DNA of 64,000 bases. Source: Mycolicibacterium rutilum (GTDB lineage Bacteria; Actinomycetota; Actinomycetes; Mycobacteriales; Mycobacteriaceae). Shown one piece after another: positions 48,775-58,283 of the stretch. Position 1 is the first letter of the stretch. Each line of letters starts with the position of its first letter. Made by a program: the position numbers and the translations under genes. The notes under the pieces were generated by a model. It saw only the letters and a program-made list of their open reading frames with translations. It searched no databases and was not told the origin of the DNA. The DNA is taken from positions 5,394,001 through 5,458,000 of the forward strand of contig NZ_LT629971.1 of assembly GCF_900108565.1 (NCBI RefSeq). Reading direction: 5' to 3'.

Positions 48775-50172
48775 CTATCCGCCGGGTAAGTGCAGCGCCC
48801 GCGCCGCGGCCGTCGCCACGTCACCTTGCAGATCGGAGACCGGGCGGCTACCCCGTAGATGAATCACGTTCGTCAGCAACACCACGTAGCTGTCAGACGC
48901 CGGGTCGATCCACAGCGAGGTACCGGTGAAGCCGGTGTGCCCGAAACTGGTGCCGACGGGGAAGATCGTCCCCCGCGGCCGGGAGTGTGCGGTGTCGATG
49001 TCCCACCCGAGACCGCGCAGATCGGGGCCATCCGGCTGCTGCGGCGATGTCATGAGCTGAACGGTCGACCGCTCGAGCGGGAACGTGCTCCGTCGGCCGG
49101 CCAACCGATCCAGCAGGGCCTGCGCGAACAGGTTGAGGTCGGCCACGGTGGAGAACACGCCCGCGTGGCCGACCACTCCGCCCATGCGGCGGGCGGTCGG
49201 ATCGTGCACGGTGCCGCGCAGCAGGTGGTCGATGTCGGGGTTGCGGCCCGGGTCGGCCCTGCTCTCCTCGTCGCGGGCGGTCGGTGCGATGTGGGGCAAC
49301 AGATCGGTGCTCCACGTACCCGCCGGACAGGCGGCCGGGGCACGCCCTGGTGCCCAGGCGATCGCCGCTCCCCTGATCTCGTGTGGCCCACAGGCCTTGG
49401 CCGGCGGCAGGTACCGGGTGTCGGTCATCCCGATCGGCGCGAAGACCGCCCGCTGGACGTAGACGTCCTCGGCCTCGCCGGTGAGCGTCTCGACCAGGGC
49501 GCCCAGCAGCACGTAGCCGATGTCGGAGTAGCGGAACACCGCGCCGGGGTTCGACTGCAGCGGCGTGGTGAGCGCGCGCCGCACACCTTCGGCCTTGTCG
49601 GCGTGCTCGAGGCCCCACGGGTCGCGCAGATCCAGATCGCCGGGCAGGCCCGAGGTGTGGGTGAGCAGCATCCGCACAGTCACTCGGGCCCGCTGCGGAT
49701 CGTTGGACGGATTGAACGCGGGCAGGTAGGTCTGAAGCGGTTCGTCGACCGATACGGTTACCCGTTCGGACAGCTGCATCACCGCGGTGGCGGTGGCCAG
49801 CGGTTTGGTCAACGACGCGATGTCGAAGACGGTGTCCTCGGTCATCGGTTCGGCCGGTCCGGGCGCACCGTCGAGATCTTGTTCGCCGGCGAGCTTGCGC
49901 ACACCGTAAGCCCGCTGGAACACGACGCGGCCCGCATGCCCGACCGCCACCACGGCGCCCGGGAGTCGGTTGGCGGCGATCGCGTCGTTGATCAGCCGCG
50001 AGATCTCCGGGATGTCGGGCGTCGGTGCGGCGCGCGGGACCGGTGCCGCGGAGACCGGAGCCGGTGTCTGCGATGACGGCGGAGGTGGGGGCGGGTTGCC
50101 GCACGACGTCAGGGCCAGCACGAGGACGCCCAGCACCGCGGCTGCGCGCGCAGACAGGTCGAGCTTGCTCAT
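48775..50172 (-). CDS. Beta-lactamase-like serine hydrolase lipoprotein
   Basis: 465 residues. Lipobox LTSC (Cys24) after a hydrophobic signal, then a Pro/Ala linker to about 52. The class C beta-lactamase/DD-peptidase fold follows: nucleophile motif SLTK (Ser120-Lys123), YSD as the YxN equivalent in VFRYSDIGYVLLGALVE, and HTG in SFGHTGFTGTSLW. Such mycobacterial lipoproteins are esterases or peptidoglycan hydrolases rather than true beta-lactamases. Anchored on the outer face of the plasma membrane. GAGAACC...GGTTCTC just after the stop codon may act as a weak terminator. Confidence 0.87.
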   Translation of the reverse strand: MSKLDLSARAAAVLGVLVLALTSCGNPPPPPPSSQTPAPVSAAPVPRAAPTPDIPEISRLINDAIAANRLPGAVVAVGHAGRVVFQRAYGVRKLAGEQDLDGAPGPAEPMTEDTVFDIASLTKPLATATAVMQLSERVTVSVDEPLQTYLPAFNPSNDPQRARVTVRMLLTHTSGLPGDLDLRDPWGLEHADKAEGVRRALTTPLQSNPGAVFRYSDIGYVLLGALVETLTGEAEDVYVQRAVFAPIGMTDTRYLPPAKACGPHEIRGAAIAWAPGRAPAACPAGTWSTDLLPHIAPTARDEESRADPGRNPDIDHLLRGTVHDPTARRMGGVVGHAGVFSTVADLNLFAQALLDRLAGRRSTFPLERSTVQLMTSPQQPDGPDLRGLGWDIDTAHSRPRGTIFPVGTSFGHTGFTGTSLWIDPASDSYVVLLTNVIHLRGSRPVSDLQGDVATAAARALHLPGG

Positions 50173-50234
50173 CGCCGTCGCCAGCTTAGGGCGTTCCCGA
50201 CGATTCCGCTGCGAGATGTTGTTACCATCGCGAC

Positions 50235-51014
50235 GTGCATACCCCGGCTGACGGACAACGCCGCCCGTCGCGCCGTGATGTCCTCAAATCCGCTGCGGCA
50301 GCGCCGTTTTTCCTGATGGCCGCGCAGATGCCGACGGCGTCCGCGCAGGGTTTGCGGGTGGTCGATTTCACCCATCGGCAGGTGCCCGCCGATCAGATCA
50401 AGGCAGCGGGCTACGACGGCGCGCTGGTCTACGTGTCCGAGCTGCGTCCGGGCGCCGATTTCGACTTCAAACCCGTCACGCGCGCCTATGCGGACTCGCT
50501 GCGCGCCGAAGGTTTGCACGTCGCCAGCTGCTACCAGTACGGCAAGCCGGGGTGGCCGACGCCGTCGGATTACACGCGCGGGTATGAGGGTGGTGTCGCC
50601 GACGCCGAGACCGCGGTGCGCCTGCACACGGCGGCGGGCGGTCCGCCGTCGGCGCCGATTTTCTTCAGCATCGACGAGGACATCGACGGTGATACGTGGA
50701 AAACGGTTGCAGTAGAATGGCTTCGGGGTATCAACTCGGTCATCGGGGTGAACCGCACCGGCGTGTACGGGCACGTCGGGGTGTGTGGCTGGGCGATCGA
50801 CGACGGGGTGATCGGGCGCTCGACCAGCGACGGCCATTGGTGGGCGTGGCAGACGAGGGCCTGGTCTGGCGGTGAGCGCGACCCCAGAGCCGTCCTATAC
50901 CAGGCCGTGGTGGTCAGCGGGTCGGAGCCCGGTATCGCCATGGGCGGGACTCACGTCGACGAAAACGAGGTGCTGGCAGCCGATTTCGGCCAGTGGGACC
51001 TCGACCGGACGTGA
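50235..51014 (+). CDS. Tat-exported DUF1906 (glycoside-hydrolase-like) protein, Rv2525c-like
   Basis: 259 residues. N-terminal RRPSRRDVLKSAAAAPFFLMAAQMPTASAQ is a twin-arginine signal with the RRDVLK motif. The mature domain is a DUF1906 TIM barrel: LRVVDFTHRQVPADQIKAAGYDGALVYVSE, SCYQYGKPGWPTPSDYTRGYEGGVADAETAVRLHTAAGG, PIFFSIDEDID (putative catalytic acids) and GVYGHVGVCGWA. It resembles Rv2525c of M. tuberculosis, a Tat substrate connected with the cell wall. It is coupled by GTGA to a VOC gene. Confidence 0.87.
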   Translation: MHTPADGQRRPSRRDVLKSAAAAPFFLMAAQMPTASAQGLRVVDFTHRQVPADQIKAAGYDGALVYVSELRPGADFDFKPVTRAYADSLRAEGLHVASCYQYGKPGWPTPSDYTRGYEGGVADAETAVRLHTAAGGPPSAPIFFSIDEDIDGDTWKTVAVEWLRGINSVIGVNRTGVYGHVGVCGWAIDDGVIGRSTSDGHWWAWQTRAWSGGERDPRAVLYQAVVVSGSEPGIAMGGTHVDENEVLAADFGQWDLDRT

Positions 51015-51571
51015 GGCTGTTCGAACAGCCGTGGCCCGACGGTGACTTCCGGTTCTTCCAAATCGGCCATGTCGTCGACGACGTGCTCGCCGCGGCCGCC
51101 CAGTGGGCACGCACGTTCGGCGTCGGCCCGTTCCATGTGCTTCCGGTCGGTGAGCAACAAGCCGATTACGGCGGTGAGGTCCGCACCGTCCGCATCCAGG
51201 TCGCCGTCGCGCAGGCCGGGCCCGTTCAGATCGAACTGATCCAGCAGCACTGCGAAACCCCGAGCGTCTACTCGGACTGGAGCCGCGGAGGGACCAGCGC
51301 TGTGCACCAGATCGCCACGCTGACAAACGATTACGACGGCAAGGTCGCCCACTTCGTATCGCTGGGTTATCCGGTCGTCGCGCAGAGTAGGGGCGGCGGG
51401 CTGCGGGTCGCCTACATCGACACGGTCGCGGACTTCGGCTTCTACACCGAGGTCGTCGCGGGCCCGCCGACGTTCGTCGACCAGCTGCGTGCGATCTCCG
51501 AGACCTGCGCGAACTGGGACGGCCGCGACCCGGTCCGCATCATGACCCGCGACGGCTACCGCGTGCCCTGA
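51011..51571 (+). CDS. VOC-family protein
   Basis: 186 residues from GTG 51011, overlapping the previous stop codon. RFFQIGHVVDDVLAAAAQWARTFGVGPFHVLP and HQIATLTNDYDGKVAHFVSLGYPVVAQSRGGGLRVAYIDTVADFGFYTEVV show two VOC modules with His/His/Glu candidate metal ligands. It resembles Glyoxalase_4 proteins such as methylmalonyl-CoA epimerase relatives. The substrate is not indicated. Coupling with an exported protein looks accidental. Confidence 0.8.
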   Translation: MRLFEQPWPDGDFRFFQIGHVVDDVLAAAAQWARTFGVGPFHVLPVGEQQADYGGEVRTVRIQVAVAQAGPVQIELIQQHCETPSVYSDWSRGGTSAVHQIATLTNDYDGKVAHFVSLGYPVVAQSRGGGLRVAYIDTVADFGFYTEVVAGPPTFVDQLRAISETCANWDGRDPVRIMTRDGYRVP

Positions 51572-51597
51572 GATCGGCGTCTGGCAGGATCCACCTC

Positions 51598-52503
51598 GTG
51601 ACAGATGACCTGACGGGTCCGCTGCAGGGCACCGCGCTGAAAAAGGCGGTACTCACTTCGCTGGAAACCCTTGAGCGCGCGTTGACGCCGGAGCCGTTGG
51701 GCGGCAATCGGTTTCGGGCCGACAACGAGCGGGACCGGTTCGGCCGGATCTTCGGTGGTCAGCTGCTCGCGCAGGCGCTGTACGCGGCCTCGCGCACCGT
51801 CGAGCAGCACGCGCCGGCGTCGTTGCACGCCTACTTCGTGCAGACCGGCGCCTCGGACACGCCGGTCGACATCGCCGTCGATGTCGTGCGTGACGGGCGG
51901 TCGATGGCGACCCGGCAGGTCACCGTCGCGCAGGGCGAGCGCACGTTGTTGACGGCCATGGCGTCGTTTCACACCAACCCGGACGAGCCGGTGCTCGACG
52001 CGCCCCGGCCGGATGTCCCGGGACCCGAGGAGATGCCGCTGCTGCAGCACTGGGTGCACCAGGTGCCGGCGTCGTTGCGGACGAACGCGCAGAGCTGGGT
52101 CGACGTCCCGCCGGCGATCGAGATGCGCATCGCCGAACCGACGAGCTTCCTGGGCGGCCGACAGACGCCGGCGCCACGCTCGCACTGGATGCGGGTGCCG
52201 CGCACGATCGGCGACGAGCCCGCGCTGCACGCCGCAATGCTCGCCTACGCCAGTGACTACCTGATGCTGGACATGGCGATGCGTAACCATCCGGACCCGG
52301 CCGACTACGGGTCGATCACCGCGGTCAGCCTCGACCATGGGCTGTGGTTGCACCGTCCCGTCCGGTTCGACGAGTGGCATCTCTACACCCAGCAGACGGT
52401 GGCCATCACCGGACACCGGGCGTTGATCCGCGGCGTCATCCACGACGCGGCCGGCCACACCGTCGCCAGCACGGCGCAGGAGATGTTGATCCGCCCGCTC
52501 TGA
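51598..52503 (+). CDS. tesB: Acyl-CoA thioesterase II (TesB family)
   Basis: 301 residues from GTG 51598. Double hotdog fold: DRFGRIFGGQLLAQALYAASRTVEQHAPASLHAYFVQTG in the first half and LAYASDYLMLDMAMRNHPDP...SLDHGLWLHRPVRFDEWHLYTQQTVAITGHRALIRGVIHDAAGHTVASTAQEMLIR in the second. The catalytic Asp in LAYASDYLML and the Ser/Thr-Gln pair in the C-terminal part fit TesB. It releases free fatty acids from medium- to long-chain acyl-CoA in the cytoplasm. Mycobacteria have more than one TesB, and I cannot say which this is. Confidence 0.9.
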   Translation: MTDDLTGPLQGTALKKAVLTSLETLERALTPEPLGGNRFRADNERDRFGRIFGGQLLAQALYAASRTVEQHAPASLHAYFVQTGASDTPVDIAVDVVRDGRSMATRQVTVAQGERTLLTAMASFHTNPDEPVLDAPRPDVPGPEEMPLLQHWVHQVPASLRTNAQSWVDVPPAIEMRIAEPTSFLGGRQTPAPRSHWMRVPRTIGDEPALHAAMLAYASDYLMLDMAMRNHPDPADYGSITAVSLDHGLWLHRPVRFDEWHLYTQQTVAITGHRALIRGVIHDAAGHTVASTAQEMLIRPL

Positions 52504-52517
52504 ACCGGACGCACGCG

Positions 52518-53312
52518 CTACTGCGCGAGGTATCCACCGTCGACGGGCAGCACGGCGCCGGTGATGAAGGAGGCGTCGTCGGACGCGAGGAAGACGATGG
52601 CGCTGGCGACTTCGGCCGGTTCGCCGATCCTGCCCATCGGATGCATGCTTTCCACCGCCGCCAGGTACTCGGAGCCACCCGGCTCTTCCGGGAGACGCTT
52701 GACCCGTTCGGTTCGAATGGTTCCGGGGGCAACGGCATTGACTCTGATCCCGCGGTCAGCCCACTCGACCGCCAGGTGCTTGGTCATGCCGGTGGCGATG
52801 AACTTGGCGGGCCCGTACGCCGCCTGCCGCTTCTGTCCGGCCAGCCCGGAGATCGAGGAGAGACACACGATGGCGCCGCCCCCGGTCGGCAGCATGGCCT
52901 CGATCGCGAATTTGCAGGTGAGGAACATGCCGCGCCCGTCGATGGCCATCACTTCGTCCCAGTCGGCGGCGGAGACCTCGAACGCGTCGCCGAGCGGGAT
53001 GATCCCGGCGTTGGCGACCAGCACGTCGAGCCGCCCGTAGCGGTCGGTCGCCGCCCTGATCATCCGTCCCGCGTCGTCCTCGACCGAGACGTCACCGACG
53101 ACCGTCTCGACCTCCGCGCCGGTTTGCCGTAGTTCGTCAGCCAGCGCGAGCAGCGGCCCGCCTTGGATGTCGGTCACGACCAGCCGCGCGCCCTCGCGCG
53201 CGAACAACACGGCGGTCGCGCGGCCGATGCCGAATGCCGCACCGGTGATCACCGCGGACTTTCCGGCGAGACGTCCGGGTCCGCGGGTCATTGCCGTCGC
53301 TTCGGTCGCCAT
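52518..53312 (-). CDS. SDR-family oxidoreductase
   Basis: 264 residues from ATG 53312 after ggggaacaac. RLAGKSAVITGAAFGIGRATAVLFAREGARLVVTDIQGG carries an Asp favouring NAD. VANAGIIPLGDAFEV, CLSSISGLAGQKRQAAYGPAKFIATGMTKHLAVEW (Ser, Tyr, Lys) and ASFITGAVLPVDGGYLAQ follow. Standard FabG-length SDR. It converges on the thioesterase gene and lies beyond the tmRNA terminator. Confidence 0.88.
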   Translation of the reverse strand: MATEATAMTRGPGRLAGKSAVITGAAFGIGRATAVLFAREGARLVVTDIQGGPLLALADELRQTGAEVETVVGDVSVEDDAGRMIRAATDRYGRLDVLVANAGIIPLGDAFEVSAADWDEVMAIDGRGMFLTCKFAIEAMLPTGGGAIVCLSSISGLAGQKRQAAYGPAKFIATGMTKHLAVEWADRGIRVNAVAPGTIRTERVKRLPEEPGGSEYLAAVESMHPMGRIGEPAEVASAIVFLASDDASFITGAVLPVDGGYLAQ

Positions 53313-53415
53313 ACGGTTGTTCCCCCTTGTGCGCCGATGCGAAGCGATACCCGTGCGGACGCCCCCAGCCAGGAATCGTAGCCTCGCCGAACGGCAACAA
53401 AGCCATGAAATGAGA

Positions 53416-53447
53416 AGTGGGCCAGAGCGCAATCGCTCTGGCCCACT
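53416..53447 (-). terminator. Terminator of ssrA
   Basis: 14-base perfect stem AGTGGGCCAGAGCG / CGCTCTGGCCCACT with loop CAAT, starting 8 bases beyond the tmRNA 3' end and followed on the minus strand by TCTCATTTC. Confidence 0.85.
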
Positions 53448-53454
53448 CTCGTTG

Positions 53455-53820
53455 TGGAGCTGCCGGGAATTGAACCCGGGTCCTACGGCGTTCCCTCGAG
53501 GCTTCTCCGTGCGCAGTCCGCTATGCCTCTACTCGGATCTCCTGATCACGCGGACGAGTCAGGATGACGATCCCAGTCGCTGTTTGATGTCCCCACAGGT
53601 CCCGCGACCGAACCCGTGGGTGGGTCCCTCTAGCTGATGCCAGGATCCGGGCCGAGGGCGCTCCCGGGCTGACAGACCAGCCGTCGCTTAGGCAGCGAGG
53701 GCGTAGTCGCGCTGATTGGAATCGGCGCTTAATTGGTTGCAACGACGCTTACGGTGGTCTCTTGCCTGCACCGGCACGCTTCCCTTGATTCGACGCTCGA
53801 AGTCGAAACCGTTCAGCCCC
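53455..53820 (-). ncRNA. ssrA: tmRNA (ssrA)
   Basis: About 366 bases. The 5' end GGGGCTG pairs with CAGCTCC at the 3' end to form the tRNA-like acceptor stem; the T arm reads GGGTTCAATTCCCGGC. CCA is not fully encoded and would be added. The tag frame (53726-53688) encodes ADSNQRDYALAA followed by TAA, ending in the degradation signal ALAA. It rescues ribosomes stalled on broken messages together with SmpB, whose gene lies two genes upstream on the same strand. Confidence 0.97.
53688..53726 (-). other. tmRNA proteolysis tag reading frame
   Basis: Codes for ADSNQRDYALAA plus TAA. The M. tuberculosis tag, from memory, is ADSHQRDYALAA, differing at one residue. Confidence 0.9.
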
Positions 53821-54001
53821 TTGTTGTGTTGTCGAAACATCACCCTGCCGCGAAGGCAGGACTACTCATGGTACACGAATATCAACGCCGGCCTCCACCG
53901 CTTTCTTCCGAGCGGCCGTCGAGCCGGTGCGCGAGTGTGCGCTCAGGGCGAGAAATCGGCCCAGATTTGACCATGGTTTCACAGTCGGCGGGCCGAGCGG
54001 C

Positions 54002-54820
54002 TCAGATCACGAAGTTGAGGTGCTCGACGATGCGCCTGCCGACGGCCTGGTCGCCGCCATAGCCGACGACGCCGTGGTCCAGCGCCTGCCGTCCGCCCGC
54101 CAGCCGCGCGAACAGCAGCGCGTCGAGCGTGATCGTCGTCGTCGGCTCGTCGCCACCGAAGTCGTCGACCACCCGGGCGCGACCGTCGACAGCCACGTTG
54201 ATGGTCCGGCCCAGCGGACCGGTCAACACGATCGACACCCGCGACCCCTCCGGCGCCCGGCCCAGCTTGCCCACCACGAAGCCCATGCTCGCGGTCAACT
54301 CGTCGAGCGCGAGTTCCGGCGAGCTGCCGGTCGGGTCCGTCGCCGGCCGCTCGAGCGCGTCGCGGATGTCGTGCTCGTGCATCCAGCAGTCGAAGACACG
54401 CACCCGCATGAACCGGCCGTAGCTGTCCGGACCCGCCGGTGTGAACGTCTCGGTGTTCCAGTCGTCGTCGGATATCGCGGCCAGCGCGTCGCGGCGTTCG
54501 GCGGTGACATCGCGGTATCGCTGCAGCAACTCGCCGGCCGGCAGGACGCTCAGCTCACGGACCCACAGCTCGTTGAGAACCCCGATGTCGTTGCGGACGT
54601 GGGCGAGCGTCGACACGTCGATGTCGGCCTGCGGTGTCGGCGCCCCCTGCAGCATCGACTCCGTCCCGACCACATGCGCCACCACGTCGCGCACCGACCA
54701 GCCGGGCAGCGATGTCGGCGCCTGCCACTCGGCTTCGGCGAGGTCCCCGACGACGTCGTCGATCGCGTCCCATTGCGCGAACAGGCCGTCGAGCACCGCG
54801 GATTTGTCGAGGAGGATCAC
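54002..54820 (-). CDS. Maleylpyruvate isomerase-family mycothiol-dependent enzyme (DinB-like)
   Basis: 272 residues from GTG 54820 (an earlier GTG at 54844 is possible). N-terminal four-helix bundle with SLPGWSVRDVVAHVVGTESML (first His ligand) and RVRVFDCWMHEHDIRDALERP (H-E-H metal ligands), then a C-terminal SCP-2/MDMPI-like domain (VSIVLTGPLGRTINVAVDGRARVV...TTTITLDALLFARLAGGRQ). These zinc enzymes use mycothiol for isomerisation or detoxification. It lies between smpB and ssrA together with the EamA gene. Confidence 0.85.
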   Translation of the reverse strand: MILLDKSAVLDGLFAQWDAIDDVVGDLAEAEWQAPTSLPGWSVRDVVAHVVGTESMLQGAPTPQADIDVSTLAHVRNDIGVLNELWVRELSVLPAGELLQRYRDVTAERRDALAAISDDDWNTETFTPAGPDSYGRFMRVRVFDCWMHEHDIRDALERPATDPTGSSPELALDELTASMGFVVGKLGRAPEGSRVSIVLTGPLGRTINVAVDGRARVVDDFGGDEPTTTITLDALLFARLAGGRQALDHGVVGYGGDQAVGRRIVEHLNFVI

Positions 54821-54851
54821 CGGTCCGATGCTAGACGGCGGCACCCGCCCA

Positions 54852-55676
54852 CTAACCGGCGGCGATCATCGCGACCGCGGCCAGCGCCAGCACCATGCCG
54901 ACGGCCTGCCAGCGCGACACCCGCTCGCGCAACACCAGGATCGCCAACAACACCGTCGCCGCCGGATACAGCGACATCAGCACCCCGGCCAGCGACAGCA
55001 GCGAGGCCTGCAGCGCCAACAGCATCGCGATGTTGGCGCCGACGTCGAGGAACGCCGCCAACACCGCCAGCTTCAGCGGCGTGCCGGTCGGCGGCCGCAG
55101 GTTGCGGCTGACCAGCGCGATCAGCACCACCAGCGCCGTCGCCGACATGCGCGCGAACACCAGCGGCCACAGCTTCGCCTCCACCGGCGCCTGGTCGATC
55201 AGCACGAAGTTCATGCCGAACGCCACTCCGGAGCCGACGGTCAGCCACGCGACCGTCGCGGTGAACCGGTGCGGCCGCACGTCCTCATCCGAAACCTCGC
55301 GGCTGACCAGCACCACCGCCACCAGCGCCACCACCACACCGATCCCGGCGATCAGGCCCGGCCGCTCCCCCAGCGCCAGGCCGACGCCGACCGGGATGCC
55401 GGCCACCAGAATCGCGGTCAGCGGCGAGACCACCGAGATCGGCCCTGACCCCAGCGCAGCGTAGAACCACCAGACACCGAACGCCTGCGACACCCCGCAC
55501 AGCACGCCCCACAGCACCGCGCCGTGCGAGACGTCGCCGCCGACGACGGCCGCCAACACGGCCAGCAGCACCATCGCGATCGGGTACGACACGAGCACCA
55601 CGCGCAGCGCGGCGACCCGCCGTGACGCGATCCCCCCAACGAAGTCGCTGATCCCGTAGCCCAGCGCGGACGCCAA
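54852..55676 (-). CDS. EamA/DMT-superfamily transporter
   Basis: About 274 residues, ten membrane helices in two EamA repeats (ASALGYGISDFVGGIASRRVAAL... and AFGMNFVLIDQAPVEAKLWPLVFARMSATALVVLIALVSR). Typical drug/metabolite exporter. TTG 55676 is the first standard start, but family members usually begin about six residues earlier (LIGIVLALASALGYG), where only CTG/ATC codons occur, so the true start may be non-canonical and close behind the smpB stop. Probably in one operon with smpB. Confidence 0.82.
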   Translation of the reverse strand: MASALGYGISDFVGGIASRRVAALRVVLVSYPIAMVLLAVLAAVVGGDVSHGAVLWGVLCGVSQAFGVWWFYAALGSGPISVVSPLTAILVAGIPVGVGLALGERPGLIAGIGVVVALVAVVLVSREVSDEDVRPHRFTATVAWLTVGSGVAFGMNFVLIDQAPVEAKLWPLVFARMSATALVVLIALVSRNLRPPTGTPLKLAVLAAFLDVGANIAMLLALQASLLSLAGVLMSLYPAATVLLAILVLRERVSRWQAVGMVLALAAVAMIAAG

Positions 55677-55693
55677 CGCCAGGACGATTCCGA

Positions 55694-56197
55694 TCAGGTC
55701 ATGCCCTTGGCGCGTCGCCCCAACTCGCGGATGATCTCGCGGTCGGCGTCGCGGCGCGCGAGGTCCTGGCGTTTGTCGCGGGCCTCCTTACCGCGGGCCA
55801 ACGCCAACTCGACCTTGACCTTGCCGTCGGTGAAGTACAGCGACAGCGGCACCAGGGTGAGGTTGCCGTCGCGGATCCGCCCGATCAGCTGGTCGATCTG
55901 CTTGCGGTGCAACAACAGTTTGCGGTTGCGCCGCGGCGCGTGGTTGGTCCAGGTGCCGTGCTGATACTCCGGGATGTGCAGGTTGCGCAGCCACACCTCG
56001 CCGTCGTCGACGGTGGCGAACGCGTCGGCCAGCGACGCCTGCCCCTCACGCAGGCTCTTGACCTCGGTGCCGACCAACTGCACCCCGGCCTCGAAGGTCT
56101 CCAGGATCGAATAGTTGTGCCGGGCCCTGCGATTCGTCGCAACGACCTTGTTGTTGCTGGACCTCGACGGGTCCGCCTTCTTGGCTTTCTTTGCCAC
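55694..56197 (-). CDS. smpB: SsrA-binding protein SmpB
   Basis: 167 residues from GTG 56197 (VAKKAKKADPSRSSNNKVVATNRRARHNYSILETFEAGVQLVGTEVKSLREGQASLADAFA). The OB-fold core HIPEYQHGTWTNHAPRRNRKLLLHRKQIDQLIGRI and the basic C-terminal tail ARGKEARDKRQDLARRDADREIIRELGRRAKG, which folds in the ribosomal decoding centre, are complete. It binds the tRNA-like end of tmRNA for trans-translation. Two bases separate it from ftsX, as in other mycobacteria. Confidence 0.97.
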   Translation of the reverse strand: MAKKAKKADPSRSSNNKVVATNRRARHNYSILETFEAGVQLVGTEVKSLREGQASLADAFATVDDGEVWLRNLHIPEYQHGTWTNHAPRRNRKLLLHRKQIDQLIGRIRDGNLTLVPLSLYFTDGKVKVELALARGKEARDKRQDLARRDADREIIRELGRRAKGMT

Positions 56198-56199
56198 GG

Positions 56200-57095
56200 C
56201 TACCTTCGTATGTAGAGCCGTAGTGTGACGTACGCCGTGACACCCGACATCGCCAACCCCAGGAACAGCATCAGCGGGGCGCTGAAGTACAGCACGTCGG
56301 CGTAGTCGACCTTGGCGATGAGATTCGCTTGGTAGAACTGGTTGAGTGCGTTCTCCAGGAACAGCGCCCGCACCACGATCAGCCCGACGATCGCGATCAC
56401 CACACCGATCAACGCGGCCAGCATCGCCTCGACGAGGAACGGTAACTGCGTGTACCAGCGACTCGCGCCGACCAGGCGCATGATGCCGATCTCGGTGCGC
56501 CGGGTGTAGGCCGCGACTTGAACCATGTTGGCTATCAACAGCACTGCGCCGATCGCCTGCACCAGCGCGACCGCGAACGCCGCGTTGCTGATCCCGTCCA
56601 GCACCGCGAACAACCGGTCGATCAGGTCCTTCTGGTTGAGCACGTTGAGCACACCGGGTTGGCCGACCATCGCCTGGTCGAAGTCCTTGTGCTGCTCGGG
56701 ATTGTTGAGCTTGACGATGAACGACGCCGGGAACGCGTCGCGGCCCGCGACGTCCTTGTACTGCGGGAACTTCGTGATCGCGTCGTCGTAGGCCTCGTCG
56801 CGGTTGAGGAAGCGCACCGAACGGACGTCGTCGCGGTCCTCGATCTGCTGGCGCAGCGCCTTGCACGGGTCGGCGTCACACGACGGGTCGTTGGCCGACA
56901 CGTCGTTGGTCAGGAAGACCTGGCTCTCGACCCGGTCGAGGTAGATGTTGCGGGACTGGTCGGCCAACCGCACGACCAGCAAGCCGCCGCCGAACAGGCC
57001 GATCGAGATCGCGGTCGTCAAGATCATCGCGACGGTCATGGTGACGTTGCGACGAAATCCGGTGAGGACCTCGTTGATGAGGAAGCCGAAGCGCA

Positions 57096-57096
<1 letters not shown>
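56200..57096 (-). CDS. ftsX: Cell-division protein FtsX
   Basis: 298 residues from GTG. N-terminal cytoplasmic tail and helix 1 (VTMTVAMILTTAISIGLFGGGLLVV), extracellular domain (about 45-170) with two Cys (PSCDADPCKAL), then three helices with the FtsX/MacB motif QVAAYTRRTEIGIMRLVGASRWYTQLPFLVEAMLAALIGVV. It is the membrane subunit that, when driven by FtsE, activates peptidoglycan hydrolases such as RipC outside. It overlaps the ftsE stop codon by one base. Confidence 0.97.
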
Positions 57097-57785
<689 letters not shown>

Positions 57786-57821
57786 CACGGGTCGCCAGTG
57801 TAGCGGGACGAGGACGCCGCC

Positions 57822-58283
57822 CTAGCTGGGCGGAGTCGTCGCCGGTGGCTCCGGCGGGAACAGTTGCGGCAGGCCCGGGAACGGCGGCTCCGTCGTCGTC
57901 GGGGTGACGGTCTGGGTGGTCGGCGGGCGCGGGCCGAAACCGTCGGGGTCGATGACCGTGGTCGTCGGGGTGGGCTCGGTCGTGGTCGTCCCTGGCGGTG
58001 TCGTGGTCGGTGTCGTGGTCGGCGTCGTCGTGGTGGTCGGTGGCGTCGTGGTCGTCGTCGTGTACACGGGTTCCTTGGGCCGACGCACGTTGGTCCTCGG
58101 CACCCACGTGTAGTTCGGGTCCGGGACGAAACCCGGCGGCACGACCGCGGGCGCGGGTCGTGGTGGCGTTGCGGGTTGCGGCTGGAAGGTCTGGTTCACC
58201 CAGAACAGCGCGACGAACGCGACGATCAGCGCCAGCGTGGAGACCCGCATCCGGCCCAGCCGCGCCCTGAGCCAGCCGGTCAC
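57822..58283 (-). CDS. Pro/Thr-rich single-pass membrane protein (Rv3103c-like)
   Basis: 153 residues. Basic N terminus, one helix (STLALIVAFVALFWVNQTF, about 15-33), then an extracytoplasmic tail of Pro/Thr repeats (TTTTTTPPTTTTTPTTTPTTTPPGTT in part) likely to be O-mannosylated and wall-spanning. A protein of this kind sits at the same place in the M. tuberculosis ftsEX region. It overlaps the MscS gene by four bases (GTGA). Function unknown; location suggests an envelope or division link. Confidence 0.8.
   Translation of the reverse strand: MTGWLRARLGRMRVSTLALIVAFVALFWVNQTFQPQPATPPRPAPAVVPPGFVPDPNYTWVPRTNVRRPKEPVYTTTTTTPPTTTTTPTTTPTTTPPGTTTTEPTPTTTVIDPDGFGPRPPTTQTVTPTTTEPPFPGLPQLFPPEPPATTPPS

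Noticed and set aside
53844..53860. CCTGCC-GCGAA-GGCAGG hairpin as a terminator before ssrA
   Set aside because: Stem only 6 bases with no following T-run; more likely part of the ssrA upstream region.
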